DNA from: Halapricum desulfuricans
GTDB lineage: Archaea > Halobacteriota > Halobacteria > Halobacteriales > Haloarculaceae
DNA length: 64,000 nucleotides
Reading direction: 5' to 3'
Assembly (NCBI RefSeq): GCF_017094505.1
Contig: NZ_CP064787.1
Location: 1,364,001-1,428,000, forward strand
The translations under genes and the position numbers were made by a program. Shown here in pieces: positions 50,356 to 60,023 of the stretch; within the stretch, counting starts at the first letter, position 1; each line of letters begins with the position of its first letter. Under the pieces are notes generated by a model, which ran no database searches, had not been told where the DNA came from, and worked only from the letters and a program-made list of their open reading frames with translations.

Positions 50356-50979
50356 TTACCGCACCCGGTACGGGTCGCCGCCGGGAATGAACCGCCCGAG
50401 ATCGACCTCCTGACGGTAATCCCGCTGCTGGAGGGCGACCAGCGCGTCGATCAACGCCCGTTCGTCGTCGTCAGTCCACTCTCGCGGGTCCTTGATGGGG
50501 TAGATCAGCCATCCGGCCCCCTGGATCTCGCTGGCGTGCAGTTCGTCCATGTCAACCCGGCCGTTGCGTGCGGAGTAGTTGGCGAGCGCGTACTCGGTCG
50601 CTCGCTGGCCGACTGGCAAGAGAACGTGGGCCGTGATCGCGCGCAGCTCCGAGTCGAAAAACCGCTCCAGATCCGCGTACTCCGAATCGGTCGGTTCGCC
50701 CGGATGAACGCACATGTAGAGATACGAGAAGTACGTCCGATCGACCGTCGGTGGCGTGCCCGTCGATTCGAGCAGTCCCGCCTCGAGTAGCGCCCGCTGG
50801 AGGCGCTCGCTCGCTGCCGTACCTGTGAAGGGAATCCCGGATTCGGTACCGCCGTGGACGCCCGGGTGGTCGCCGATGACGTGGAAGTGGGCGTTCGCGT
50901 CGCCGTAGCCCGGGACGAACTCCTGACAATCGGGGTCCATCCCAAAGGGGTTCGACTGCCGGTGGGTGACGTTCTTCAC
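50356..50979 (-). CDS. Uracil-DNA glycosylase-family protein
   Basis: A protein of about 207 residues of the UDG superfamily. Pieces include NPFGMDPDCQEFVPGYGDANAHFHVIGDHPGVHGG, GIPFTGTAASERLQRALLEAGLL, and LLPVGQRATEYALANYSA. The iron-sulfur cysteines of family 4/5 UDGs are absent. The GTG at 50979 (VKNVTHRQSNPFGM) is my choice; an ATG at 51096 would add 39 residues of less conserved sequence. It may excise uracil or another lesion. The region beyond it is the promoter area of the metal transport operon. Confidence 0.8.
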   Translation of the reverse strand: MKNVTHRQSNPFGMDPDCQEFVPGYGDANAHFHVIGDHPGVHGGTESGIPFTGTAASERLQRALLEAGLLESTGTPPTVDRTYFSYLYMCVHPGEPTDSEYADLERFFDSELRAITAHVLLPVGQRATEYALANYSARNGRVDMDELHASEIQGAGWLIYPIKDPREWTDDDERALIDALVALQQRDYRQEVDLGRFIPGGDPYRVR

Positions 50980-51150
50980 GCCGTCTCCCACGGGCCAGAA
51001 CGAAAAAACTCCGACGGTCTCGTCCGCTCGTTCTCGAACGATCGTGGACGACTCGGACACGGCTCGAAGCGACGGATACTCCGACAGCCGAACCATCCCG
51101 GTCCAGAGGCACTGTGAAATCGACTGTTCCCGGAGTGGTCGCCCGCGGAT

Positions 51151-51162
51151 GTGATTAATCAC
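51151..51162. promoter_or_regulatory. Perfect palindrome upstream of the metal-transport operon
   Basis: GTGATTAATCAC is a 12-base perfect palindrome 63 bases before the ATG at 51225 and about 30 bases before the TATA-like box. A nickel- or cobalt-responsive repressor or activator could bind here. No published motif was compared. Confidence 0.4.
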
Positions 51163-51191
51163 TACAATTCTGTCGGCCAGTAGCGCAAGAG

Positions 51192-51200
51192 TTATTAATA
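51192..51200 (+). promoter_or_regulatory. TATA box of the metal-transport operon
   Basis: TTATTAATA at 51192-51200 is 25-33 bases before the ATG at 51225 in an AT-rich island, suiting a leaderless transcript. Confidence 0.5.
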
Positions 51201-51224
51201 TCAATACCAGATTTAGTAACGTAC

Positions 51225-51899
51225 ATGGCACACATCCACCTTCCGGAGGGCTCGATACCGCTGTGGGCGGTCGGCCTGTGGTCGGCGCTCGCGGTGGCCG
51301 TCCTCGCGGTCGCGGTGTATCGGCTCCGTCGTGACGGGCTCGACGCCAGACACGTCGCGCTCGGCGGGATGGTCGCCGCGGCGAGTTTCGCGGTCTTCCA
51401 GATCAACGTTCCCGTGTTGGGCGGCGTTCACCTGTCGCTGAGCGCGCTCGTCGGCATCCTCGTCGGCCCGGCGCTGGGCGCGATCGTGATGTTCGTGGTG
51501 AACGTCCTCTCGGCGATGCTCGGCCACGGCGCGTGGGGCTTTCTGGGCGCGAACACGCTCGTCAGCGTCGTCGAGGTCGCGGGCGCGTACTACGTCTTCC
51601 AGTTGCTTCGTGGCTCCGACTGGAGTCACTTCCCGGCGGCGACGCTGGCGACGATCGGCGGACTCGCGGCCGGTTCAGTCCTGATGGGGGCGATCCCGAT
51701 GGTGAGCGGGATCACCGGCGTCGAGATCAGCGGGCTCGACCTGGGGATCTACATGCTCGCGCTGGTCGCGCTCAACCTCGCCGTCGCCGTCGTCGAGGGC
51801 GTCGTTACCGGCTCGGTCGTCTCCTACATCGCCTCGATCCGTCCCGACCTGCTCGGTGATCGAACGCCCACCGCTGGCCCGGAGGTGACCAGCACGTGA
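51225..51899 (+). CDS. cbiM: Energy-coupling-factor metal permease CbiM/NikM
   Basis: A 224-residue membrane protein with about six to seven membrane segments that forms the substrate-binding S component of a group I ECF transporter for Co2+ or Ni2+. The N terminus MAHIHLPEGSIPL corresponds to the MHI metal-binding start of the family. Further segments include LSLSALVGILVGPALGAIVMFVVNVLSAMLGHGAWGFLGANTL (span near 73-115). The hypCDEAB operon in the same window makes nickel the more likely ion. Its stop overlaps the GTG of the next gene. Confidence 0.93.
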   Translation: MAHIHLPEGSIPLWAVGLWSALAVAVLAVAVYRLRRDGLDARHVALGGMVAAASFAVFQINVPVLGGVHLSLSALVGILVGPALGAIVMFVVNVLSAMLGHGAWGFLGANTLVSVVEVAGAYYVFQLLRGSDWSHFPAATLATIGGLAAGSVLMGAIPMVSGITGVEISGLDLGIYMLALVALNLAVAVVEGVVTGSVVSYIASIRPDLLGDRTPTAGPEVTST

Positions 51900-52210
51900 A
51901 ACGAACCAATCAGTACCTGCTCACGGGCGGTGTAGTCGCGGTCGCGCTGGCCGTCGGATATCTGGGCTTTCGCGCCAGCGGCGGCGCGGTCCCGTGGGGC
52001 AAGCGCTTCGCGGCGGTCGTCTCGGGCGGCGCGTCCGGCGGCGACGGGATCTTCCAGTTCGGCCGCGGCGGCCTCGGCGGGTTCGTTCTTGCCGGCCCGC
52101 TCCGGGACAGCGTCGGCCCCTTCGTTGCGATTGTCACCCTGCTGGTCGTCGGTAGCGCCGGGCTGTACTGGTACAGCAAGCGCACTGACGAGCCGGGAGG
52201 GCACAACTAG
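51896..52210 (+). CDS. CbiN/PDGLE-type accessory membrane protein of the metal transporter
   Basis: A 104-residue protein with two membrane segments (about 8-26, YLLTGGVVAVALAVGYLGF, and 75-95, DSVGPFVAIVTLLVVGSAGLYWY) joined by a Gly-rich loop. This matches the CbiN/NikN-type small subunit that helps CbiM load metal. The GTG at 51896 overlaps the cbiM stop. The gene directly abuts the cbiQ ATG. Whether it should be called NikN depends on the ion carried. Confidence 0.85.
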   Translation: MKRTNQYLLTGGVVAVALAVGYLGFRASGGAVPWGKRFAAVVSGGASGGDGIFQFGRGGLGGFVLAGPLRDSVGPFVAIVTLLVVGSAGLYWYSKRTDEPGGHN

Positions 52211-53011
52211 ATGAGCGGACTGTCGAGTCACGTCCCCGATCCGCGGCTGCTGACTACCTACGCCGAACACGAGGACAGTCCATTTCACCGGGTCAACGCC
52301 TGGACGAAGGTGGCCGTGCTCGCGTTGCTGGTCGTCGCCGTCACGATCGCGGACGGGCTGGCGGCGGTCTGGGGCCTGTACATAGCCGTCCTCGTCGGCT
52401 ACGCCTACGCCGGGCTCCCGGTCCGGAAACTCCTGGCGTGGTATACGCTGCCAGTGATCTTCGTGGCGGCGATCGCCGGGCCGCTGGCGTTCGGCATCGG
52501 TGGCACGCCGATGGTCGAACTCGGCCCCGTCTCGATCACCTGGGAGGGGGCCGCGACCTTCGTGACCCTGCTCGGTCGAGGACTGACGGTCGTGACCTAC
52601 TCGCTTGCGGTCTGGATGTCCACGCCCTACGCCTCGATCGCACACGTCCTCGGGCGGTCGCTGCCGTCGCCGATCGACCAGGTCGCGCTGTTTGCCTACC
52701 GGTTCACGTTCGTCATCCTCGAGGTCGTCGAGGACCTGCTCGCGGGGATTCACGCCCGCGGCGGCCGGATCCAGTCTGACTTCTGGGAGAACCGGTCGCT
52801 GTACGGGCGGATCTTCGGTCACACGTTCATCCGGTCGATCGAGCGGTCCGAGGCGCTGTTGAAATCGATGAACGCCCGCGGGTATCAGGGCGATCTCGCG
52901 GTGTACGGCCACGTCGGTCGACCGCCGGCCCGCGAGTTGCTCGCGGTCGGCGCGTTCGCGCTGGGGATCGTCGTCTACGCTGTGACAGTCGCCTATGGAG
53001 TGATGCCATGA
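52211..53011 (+). CDS. cbiQ: ECF transporter transmembrane component CbiQ
   Basis: A 266-residue T component of the ECF transporter, with about five membrane segments and the two short cytoplasmic motifs that touch the ATPase (MNARGYQGD near residues 221-229, with IERSEALLKSMNARG around it). It couples ATP hydrolysis by CbiO to CbiM. The gene follows the small subunit without a gap and overlaps cbiO by four bases. Length is normal. Confidence 0.94.
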   Translation: MSGLSSHVPDPRLLTTYAEHEDSPFHRVNAWTKVAVLALLVVAVTIADGLAAVWGLYIAVLVGYAYAGLPVRKLLAWYTLPVIFVAAIAGPLAFGIGGTPMVELGPVSITWEGAATFVTLLGRGLTVVTYSLAVWMSTPYASIAHVLGRSLPSPIDQVALFAYRFTFVILEVVEDLLAGIHARGGRIQSDFWENRSLYGRIFGHTFIRSIERSEALLKSMNARGYQGDLAVYGHVGRPPARELLAVGAFALGIVVYAVTVAYGVMP

Positions 53012-53904
53012 GCCACGACACCAATACAACAGACTACGGCAGCGAGTGTACGCACAAACATCCGATGGAGTTCGACGAGGAGCCGCTTGTCGCGCTTCAC
53101 TGTCTGTCACACACCTACCCGGACGGGACGCGCAGCGTCCACGACGTGAGTTTCGCGGTGTTCGAAGACGAGACCGTCGGGTTGATCGGCGCGAACGGCG
53201 CGGGCAAGTCGACGCTGATGGAACACCTCAACGGCTTGCTCGAGGTTCAGGCGGGCGAGCTCAGGGTCGCCGGCGAGTTGATCACCGACGAGAACGTCGA
53301 ACTCGCCCGCCAGGAGGTCGGGTTCGTCTTCCAGGACGCGGACGCCCAGATCGTCGCGCCGACGGTCCTCGACGACGTGATGTTCGGGCCGCTGAACTAC
53401 GGTGCGAGCCGTGAAGAGGCGCGCGAACGCGCACACGAAGCCCTCGAACGGCTCGACGCCGGGCATCTCGTCGACCGCGTCCCCCATCACCTCAGCGGCG
53501 GCGAGAAGCGGCTGGTCGCGATCGCGGGCGTCCTCGCGATGGACCCGAGCGTGATCGTCATGGACGAACCCCTGGCCGGGCTGGATCCGGCCCGCGAGCG
53601 GCGCGTCCGGGAGGTCATCGAGGAGTTGCAGGCCGACGGAATCAGCCTCGTCGTGGCGACCCATGACGTCGACTTCGCGGCCGCGGTCGCCGATCGACTC
53701 GTCGCGATGACCGACGGCGACATCGTCGGCGACGGACCGCCCGAAGAGATCTTCTACGACGACGCGCTGCTTCAGCGCGCGAACCTCGAGCCGCCGACGG
53801 CCGTCCGGATGGCGCGGGAACTGGACGTCGAAGAAGCCGATCCCGTCACCGAGGACGAACTCGTGGCGGCGCTTTCCCGACGACAGGCGGTTCCGGGCCC
53901 GTGA
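53008..53904 (+). CDS. cbiO: ECF transporter ATPase CbiO
   Basis: A 298-residue ABC ATPase of the metal ECF system. Walker A is IGANGAGKSTLMEHLNG, the signature is HLSGGEKRLVAIAG and Walker B VIVMDEPLAGLDP, followed by the switch His in VVATHDVDFAA. It has an N-terminal extension (about 25 residues) before the usual start of the ATPase fold. It ends the cbiMNQO operon. Only one ATPase gene is present, so it probably works as a homodimer. Confidence 0.95.
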   Translation: MSHDTNTTDYGSECTHKHPMEFDEEPLVALHCLSHTYPDGTRSVHDVSFAVFEDETVGLIGANGAGKSTLMEHLNGLLEVQAGELRVAGELITDENVELARQEVGFVFQDADAQIVAPTVLDDVMFGPLNYGASREEARERAHEALERLDAGHLVDRVPHHLSGGEKRLVAIAGVLAMDPSVIVMDEPLAGLDPARERRVREVIEELQADGISLVVATHDVDFAAAVADRLVAMTDGDIVGDGPPEEIFYDDALLQRANLEPPTAVRMARELDVEEADPVTEDELVAALSRRQAVPGP

Positions 53905-53931
53905 TGAGTTGATTTTCCTGCGAGACGATCG

Positions 53932-55413
53932 CTATCGCCGCGACACGACCATCTCGTTGTCCGTCTCCAGGCTGGGGGGCAGGTCCGTCTCCCCCGTCAG
54001 GTACTCGTCGATATGGCGGGCGGCGTCCCGGCCCTCACCGATGGCCCAGACGATCAGCGACGGGCCGGAGTTGGCGTCGCCCGCGGCGAAGACCCCGTCG
54101 ACGCTCGTCTGGTAGTCGTCAGTCTCGAACGTGCCGTCGTCGGCCATCTCGAGCCCGAGCGGGTCGAACGGCGTCTCCTCGGGGCCGTCGAATCCGGCGG
54201 CGATCAGCACCATGTCGGCGTCGACGCGCACGTCTTCTTCGACGACGGTGCTCTCCCACTCGCCGTCCTCGTTCTGGTCCCATTCGACGCGGTGGGCGCG
54301 GAGTTCGTCGACCGTCCCGTCGCCGTCGGCGTCGAGGAACTCCTGGGTCTGCACGCAGTACTCTTCGACGCCGCCTTCCTCCTGGGAGTAGGACTTCTCG
54401 TATGTCTGGGGCTGGTCGGGCCACTGGTTGCCCTCGGGTCGCTCTTCGGGCGGCCTGGGCAGCAGTTCGATCTGGACGACCTGCGTCGCGCCCTGGCGGT
54501 GAGCCGTGCCGACACAATCTGCACCGGTGTCGCCGCCGCCCAGCACGACGACGTTCCTGTCTTCGGCGTCCATCGCTTCGGGCACGGCCACGCCGTCGTT
54601 CTGCCCGGGGTTGGCCCGCGGCAGATACTCCATGGCGAAGTAGATTCCATCGAGGTCGCGGCCGTCGATCGGAATGTCGATCGGCTTCTGGGACCCGACG
54701 GCGATACACGCGGCGTCGTATTCGTCTTCGAGTGTCTCCGCGGGAACGTCCTCGCCGACCTCGACGCCGCACTCAAACTCGATGCCCTCCTCGCGGAGCT
54801 GGTCGATCCGGCGTTCGACCTTCTTCTTGCTGAATTTGGCGTCCGGGATCCCGTATCGCATCAGCCCGCCGGGATGCGCGTCGCGCTCGTAGACCGTGAC
54901 GTAGTGGCCCGCGCGGTTGAGCTGCTGGGCGGCGGCCAGCCCCGCGGGGCCGCTCCCGACGATCGCGACCTCGTAGTCGGTGCGCTGCTCGGGCGGATCG
55001 GGTTCGATCCAGCCCTCCTCCCAGCCTCTGTCGACGATCGCGCGCTCGATCGATTTGATGGTCACTGGATCGTCGTTGTAGTTGAGCGTGCAGGTGTTCT
55101 CACAGGGGGCCGGACAGTTGTAGCCGGTGAACTCCGGGAAGTTGTTCGTGGCGTGTAGTCGTTCGAGCGCGCGCTTCCAGTCGCCTCGATACACGAGGTC
55201 GTTCCAGTCGGGAATGATGTTGCCGATCGGACAGCCGCTCATGCAGGTCGGCGTCCCGCAGGACATACACCGCTCGCCCTGCGACCGGAGGTGATCCTCG
55301 TCCCACTTCTGTTCCCAGATCTCCTCGAAATCGTTCTTGCGCTCGTCGGGATCGCGTTTGTGGATCGGTTCGCGCCCGTGTTTCAGGTAGCCGTCGGGGT
55401 GGTCTTTGCTCAT
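53932..55413 (-). CDS. gltD: Glutamate synthase small subunit GltD
   Basis: A 493-residue FAD and Fe-S protein that passes electrons from NAD(P)H to the large subunit. The N-terminal ferredoxin-like cysteines are CMSCGTPTCMSGCPIGNII and CPAPCENTC. FAD and NAD(P) fingerprints follow at VAIVGSGPAGLAAAQQL near 148 and VVLGGGDTGADCVGTAH near 287. Its start overlaps the stop of gltB by one base. In haloarchaea this GOGAT works with glutamine synthetase for ammonium assimilation. Confidence 0.96.
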   Translation of the reverse strand: MSKDHPDGYLKHGREPIHKRDPDERKNDFEEIWEQKWDEDHLRSQGERCMSCGTPTCMSGCPIGNIIPDWNDLVYRGDWKRALERLHATNNFPEFTGYNCPAPCENTCTLNYNDDPVTIKSIERAIVDRGWEEGWIEPDPPEQRTDYEVAIVGSGPAGLAAAQQLNRAGHYVTVYERDAHPGGLMRYGIPDAKFSKKKVERRIDQLREEGIEFECGVEVGEDVPAETLEDEYDAACIAVGSQKPIDIPIDGRDLDGIYFAMEYLPRANPGQNDGVAVPEAMDAEDRNVVVLGGGDTGADCVGTAHRQGATQVVQIELLPRPPEERPEGNQWPDQPQTYEKSYSQEEGGVEEYCVQTQEFLDADGDGTVDELRAHRVEWDQNEDGEWESTVVEEDVRVDADMVLIAAGFDGPEETPFDPLGLEMADDGTFETDDYQTSVDGVFAAGDANSGPSLIVWAIGEGRDAARHIDEYLTGETDLPPSLETDNEMVVSRR

Positions 55414-58400
55414 CAGTCGTCACCCTCCGTTGGAGACGCCGCAGTCGTCGGCGCAGGCGGCGAGACGCGGATGTCCTCGCCCGCTTCGAGGTGTTCCTCG
55501 ACGACTTCCGCGTAGGCGTCGGGCATGACTTTCACGAACGTCTCGAGGTACTCCTCGAAGTCCTCGAGGATCTCCTGCCCCTTCTCGCTGCCCGTGTAGC
55601 GGACGTGGTTCTCGATCATCCGTCGGATCATCTGGACGTCGCGCTCGTCTTCGATCGGTTCTAGCGAGACCATGTCCTTGTTGACGTTCTCGGCGAAGTC
55701 GCCGCTCTCGTCGAGGACGTACGCCTCCCCGCCGGACATCCCGGCGCCGAAGTTCTTGCCCGTCTCCCCGAGGACGACGGCGATACCGCCCGTCATGTAC
55801 TCACAGCCGTGGTCGCCGACGCCCTCGACGACGGTCTTGACCCCCGAGTTGCGGACGGCGAATCGCTCGCCCGCCTGACCGTTGACGTACGCCTCGCCGC
55901 TGGTCGCGCCGTACAGCGCGACGTTGCCGATGAGGACGTTCTCATCGGCCTCGTAACTGGCGTCGTCGGGCGTCTCGACGATCAGTTTCCCGCCGGAGAG
56001 CCCCTTCCCGCAGTAATCGTTGGCATCGCCTTCAAGGTGCATCGTGATCCCGTTCGTGAGGAAGGCGCCGAAGCTCTGTCCGCCGGTCCCTTCGACGTCG
56101 ATCGAGACGGTGTCCTCGGGCAGGCCGTCCTCGCCGTGGTGCTTCGAGATCTCCGAGGAGAGCATCGCACCCAGCGTCCGGTCCTCGTTGCCCGCCCGGA
56201 GATCGACGTGGACGCTCTCGCCGTCCTCGATGGCCGGTTCGGCCGCCTCGAGCAGGTCCTGATCGAGTTTCGCCTCGAGGCCGTGGTCCTGCTCGGTCGT
56301 CTTCTGCAGGTCGTCGCCCTCGGGCTCCCAGAGCAGCTCCGAGAGATCGACGTGCTTGGCCTTGGGGTGTTCGACGTCCTTCTGTTCGAGCAGGTCGACC
56401 CGGCCGATGGCCTCCTCGATGGACTCGAAGCCGAGTTCGGCCAGATATTCCCGGACTTCCTGGGCCATGTGGCGCATGTAGTTGGCGACGTACTCGGGGT
56501 CGCCGGGGAAGCGCTCGCGGAGTTGTTCGTCCTGGGTCGCGACGCCGACCGAGCAGGTGTTGTTGTGACACTGCCGGAGCATCAGACAGCCACACGTGAT
56601 GAGCGGTGCGGTCCCGAAGCCGTACGCTTCCGCGCCGAGCAGTGCGCCGACCAGCACGTCGCGGCCGGTCTTCATGCCGCCGTCGACGCGAACCTTGATG
56701 CGCGAGCGGAGGCCGTTCTCGACGAGCACCTGCTGGGCCTCGGCCAGTCCGAGTTCCCAGGGCAGGCCCGCGTTCTTGATCGACGTCTTCGGAGAGGCAC
56801 CGGTCCCGCCGGCGGCACCCGAGATGAGCACCGAGTCCGCCTTGCCTTTCGAGACGCCGGCGGCGATGATACCGACGCCGGCCTCGGAGACGAGCTTGAC
56901 GTGGACGCCCGCCTCGGGGTTGGAGCACTTCAGGTCGTGGATCAGCTGTGCGAGGTCCTCGATCGAGTAGATGTCGTGGTGTGGCGGCGGCGAGATCAGC
57001 GGCACGCCCGGCGTCGTCGAACGGGTGTCGGCGATGATCTCGTTGACCTTCTCGCCCGGGAGGTGGCCGCCCTCGCCGGGCTTTGAGCCCTGGGCCATCT
57101 TGATCTCGAGCATCTCGGCGTTGGCGAGGTAGTAGCTCGTCACGCCGAACCGGCCCGAGGCGACCTGCTTGTTGGCACACTCCCGTTCGGTGCCGAACCG
57201 CTCGACCTGCTCGCCGCCCTCGCCGGTCCCGGCGAACCCGCCGACCCGGTTCATGCCCGCCGCCAGCGTCTCGTGGGCCTCCTTGCTCAGCGATCCGAAC
57301 GACATCGACCCCGTGAAGAAGCGCTGGGTGATCTCCTCGACCGGCTGGACCTCCTCGATCGGGATCGACTCCCGGCTCTGAGTGTCGAACTCCAGCAGCC
57401 CCCGGAGCGTCTGCAGGCGCTCCGCCTGGTCGTTGATCATCGAGGCGAACTCCCGGTAGGCGTCGTAGTCGTCGTTCTGTGCCGCGTCCTGAAGCTTGCC
57501 GATGGTGTTGGGGTTCCACTGGTGGAACTCACCGTCCCGTCGCCAGTTGAGCTCGCCGCCCTGTTCCAGATGGAGGGACCCGCTGATCCGGGTATCGAAG
57601 CCGTACTCGTGGCGTTCGAGCAGGTCGTGTTCAAGTTCCTCGATGCCGATCCCTTCGGTCCGGTTCTCGGTGCCGCGGAAGTACTCCGCGACGAAGTCCG
57701 AATCCAGTCCGACGGCCTCGAAGATCTGCGCTCCCTTGTAGCTCTCCAGCGTGGAGATGCCCATCTTGGCCATGACCTTCTGGATGCCGTCCTCGATTGC
57801 GTGGCGATACTGCGCCAGCGCCTCCCCGGCGTCGGAATCGACGATCCCCTCGTGGACGAGATCCTCGATGGTCTCGTAGGCCAGATAGGGAGTCACGGCG
57901 TCGGCACCGTACCCGACGAGCGTAGCGAAGTGATGGACTGCACAGGGCTGACCGCTCTCGACGACGAGGCCTGTGCGCGTGCGCAGCCCCTCGCGAACGA
58001 GATGGTGGTGGATCCCGCCGGTCGCAAGCAGACTCGGGATCGGGACTCGATCCGGCCCCGTGTTTCGATCGGAGAGGACGAGCAGTTCGTAGCCGTCCTC
58101 GACCGCTGCGACGGCCTCCTCGCGAATCTCATCGACGGCGGTTTCGAGGTCCCTCCCTTTTTGGTAGGTAACGTCGATCGTCTTCGCCTCGATCCCGTTT
58201 TCGTCGATGTCAGCGACTTTGGCCTGCTGCTCGCGCGTGAGAACCGGCGATTCCAGATAGAGCTGACGGCAGTGTGCGGGCGTTTCACCGAGCAGGTTGC
58301 GCTGGTGGCCGACGTGCTGCTCCAGCGACGTGACGGTCTCCTCGCGGATGTAGTCGATCGGCGGGTTCGACACCTGTGCGAACAGCTGCTTGAAGTACGT

Positions 58401-59987
58401 GAACAGCGTCTTGTTCCGGCTCGACAGCACAGACAGCGGCGTGTCGTTGCCCATCGCGCCGACCGGGTCTTTCCCGTCCTCGGCCATCGGTTCGACCAGG
58501 TGCTCGACGTGATCCAGCGTGTAGCCGAACGCCCGCTGGTAGGCCGTGATATCGCCGTCGACGTACGTGGGCGTCGATTCGGGGCCACCGTCGAGGTCCT
58601 CGAGGCGGACCTCGTTCGCCTCGAGCCAGCGGCCGTACTTTTCGTCGGTGAGCCGGTCGAAGATCTCCTCGTCGGAGACGACGCCGCCTTCCTCGGGGTC
58701 GGCGTAGAACAGCTGGCCAGGCTGCAGACGGTCCTTGTGGACGACGTTGTCTTCTTGGACCTCTAGCGCCCCGGTCTCGCTGGCCATCACGAGCCGGTCG
58801 TCCTCGGTGACGACGTATCGACACGGTCGCAGGCCGTTGCGGTCCAGGACCGCACCGACGCTGTATCCGTCCGTGTATGCGATCAGTGCCGGGCCGTCCC
58901 ACGGCTCGTTGATCGTCGAATGGTAACGATACCAGTCTTCCCGGTCGGCGTCGAGCTGATCGTTCTGCTCCCAGGCCTCCGGGACGAGCATCCGGAGCGC
59001 GTGCGGCATCGAGCGCCCGCTCTCGACCAGCAGCTCGAGGACGTTGTCGACGACGGCGGTGTCGGACTGGTCCTCGTCGGTGATCGGTTTGAGTTTGTCG
59101 ATCGCTCGCGGCTCGTCGCCGCTCGTGTTCGCGGAGTGCGGCTCCGCGCTCTCGAACTCGGGGCTCTCCAGCTCGGATTCGCGGGCCTGCATCCAGTTGA
59201 GGTTCCCGCGTAGCGTGTTGATCTCGCCGTTGTGGATGATGTTCCGGTAGGGGTGGGCGAGCTCCCACGCGCCGAGGGTGTTCGTCGAGAACCGCGAGTG
59301 GACGAAGGCCAGCCGCGAGACGACCCGTTCGTCCGAGAGGTCGGGGTAGTACTCCCGCACCTGTGCGTTCGTGAGCAACCCCTTGTAAACGACCTTGCGG
59401 CGGTCGAGCGAGCAGACGTAGAAGCGCTCGCTCCCGGCCGGCTGCTCGGCCTCGACGCGGTTCTCGATGACTCGCCGCAGGACGTACAGCCCGGAGTCGA
59501 TCTCCCCGGGCTCGAGGTCGGCCTGCGGTTCGACGAAGAACTGCTCGACGTCCGGTTCCGTCGCCACGGCCGTCTCGCCCAGACTGGTGTTGTCCGTCGG
59601 AACCGACCGCCAGGCGACGACCTCGAACCCCTCCTGGTCGGCCGTGTCCTCGATCAGCGCCCGGAGCTGTTCGCTCGACTCGCCTCTCGGCAGGAAGACG
59701 ACGCCGACGCCGTAGCTGTCGAACCCGCCCAGCCCGTCCACCTCGTCGGTGAAGAAGCCGTGTGGCTTCTGGATCAAGATTCCGGCCCCGTCGCCGGTGT
59801 TCGGCTCGGCCCCGCGCGCCCCACGGTGGTCGAGGTTCTCCAGCAGGTCGAGCCCGTCTTCGATGATCCCGTGGCTTCGATCGCCCGACAGATCGAGCGT
59901 GATGCCGACGCCGCAGTTGGCCTTTTGACCCGATCTATCATATAGCCGTTTATTTTCCTCTCTATCGATGGTGTCCATGATCTGCAT
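55413..59987 (-). CDS. gltB: Glutamate synthase large subunit GltB
   Basis: A 1524-residue enzyme that makes two glutamates from glutamine and 2-oxoglutarate. It carries all GOGAT parts: class II glutaminase with the catalytic Cys25 (ANCGVGI) after a 24-residue leader that must be removed; a central domain; the FMN/2-oxoglutarate synthase region (PGEGGHLPGEKVN, SPPPHHDIYSIEDLAQLI, SEAGVGIIAAGVSKGKAD); the 3Fe-4S cysteines in CGCLMLRQCHNNTCSVG; and the C-terminal beta-helix (GKGLSGGKLIV, GNVALYGATSGEAY). Translated before gltD. A dyad and a TATA box lie upstream. Confidence 0.97.
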   Translation of the reverse strand: MQIMDTIDREENKRLYDRSGQKANCGVGITLDLSGDRSHGIIEDGLDLLENLDHRGARGAEPNTGDGAGILIQKPHGFFTDEVDGLGGFDSYGVGVVFLPRGESSEQLRALIEDTADQEGFEVVAWRSVPTDNTSLGETAVATEPDVEQFFVEPQADLEPGEIDSGLYVLRRVIENRVEAEQPAGSERFYVCSLDRRKVVYKGLLTNAQVREYYPDLSDERVVSRLAFVHSRFSTNTLGAWELAHPYRNIIHNGEINTLRGNLNWMQARESELESPEFESAEPHSANTSGDEPRAIDKLKPITDEDQSDTAVVDNVLELLVESGRSMPHALRMLVPEAWEQNDQLDADREDWYRYHSTINEPWDGPALIAYTDGYSVGAVLDRNGLRPCRYVVTEDDRLVMASETGALEVQEDNVVHKDRLQPGQLFYADPEEGGVVSDEEIFDRLTDEKYGRWLEANEVRLEDLDGGPESTPTYVDGDITAYQRAFGYTLDHVEHLVEPMAEDGKDPVGAMGNDTPLSVLSSRNKTLFTYFKQLFAQVSNPPIDYIREETVTSLEQHVGHQRNLLGETPAHCRQLYLESPVLTREQQAKVADIDENGIEAKTIDVTYQKGRDLETAVDEIREEAVAAVEDGYELLVLSDRNTGPDRVPIPSLLATGGIHHHLVREGLRTRTGLVVESGQPCAVHHFATLVGYGADAVTPYLAYETIEDLVHEGIVDSDAGEALAQYRHAIEDGIQKVMAKMGISTLESYKGAQIFEAVGLDSDFVAEYFRGTENRTEGIGIEELEHDLLERHEYGFDTRISGSLHLEQGGELNWRRDGEFHQWNPNTIGKLQDAAQNDDYDAYREFASMINDQAERLQTLRGLLEFDTQSRESIPIEEVQPVEEITQRFFTGSMSFGSLSKEAHETLAAGMNRVGGFAGTGEGGEQVERFGTERECANKQVASGRFGVTSYYLANAEMLEIKMAQGSKPGEGGHLPGEKVNEIIADTRSTTPGVPLISPPPHHDIYSIEDLAQLIHDLKCSNPEAGVHVKLVSEAGVGIIAAGVSKGKADSVLISGAAGGTGASPKTSIKNAGLPWELGLAEAQQVLVENGLRSRIKVRVDGGMKTGRDVLVGALLGAEAYGFGTAPLITCGCLMLRQCHNNTCSVGVATQDEQLRERFPGDPEYVANYMRHMAQEVREYLAELGFESIEEAIGRVDLLEQKDVEHPKAKHVDLSELLWEPEGDDLQKTTEQDHGLEAKLDQDLLEAAEPAIEDGESVHVDLRAGNEDRTLGAMLSSEISKHHGEDGLPEDTVSIDVEGTGGQSFGAFLTNGITMHLEGDANDYCGKGLSGGKLIVETPDDASYEADENVLIGNVALYGATSGEAYVNGQAGERFAVRNSGVKTVVEGVGDHGCEYMTGGIAVVLGETGKNFGAGMSGGEAYVLDESGDFAENVNKDMVSLEPIEDERDVQMIRRMIENHVRYTGSEKGQEILEDFEEYLETFVKVMPDAYAEVVEEHLEAGEDIRVSPPAPTTAASPTEGDD

Positions 59988-60007
59988 GTATCTGTGGGAA
60001 ATAGACT

Positions 60008-60015
60008 CATAAATC
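60008..60015 (-). promoter_or_regulatory. TATA-like box of the gltB-gltD operon
   Basis: On the minus strand GATTTATG (plus CATAAATC at 60008-60015) lies about 21-28 bases before the gltB ATG at 59987. The wider interval 59988-60140 is strongly AT-rich compared with the window. Confidence 0.4.
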
Positions 60016-60023
60016 GCACGGTG

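Noticed and set aside
56032-57519. Large alternative frame inside gltB (495 residues, Arg/Gly-rich)
   Set aside because: It is the same-strand shifted frame of a clear glutamate synthase with all motifs present.
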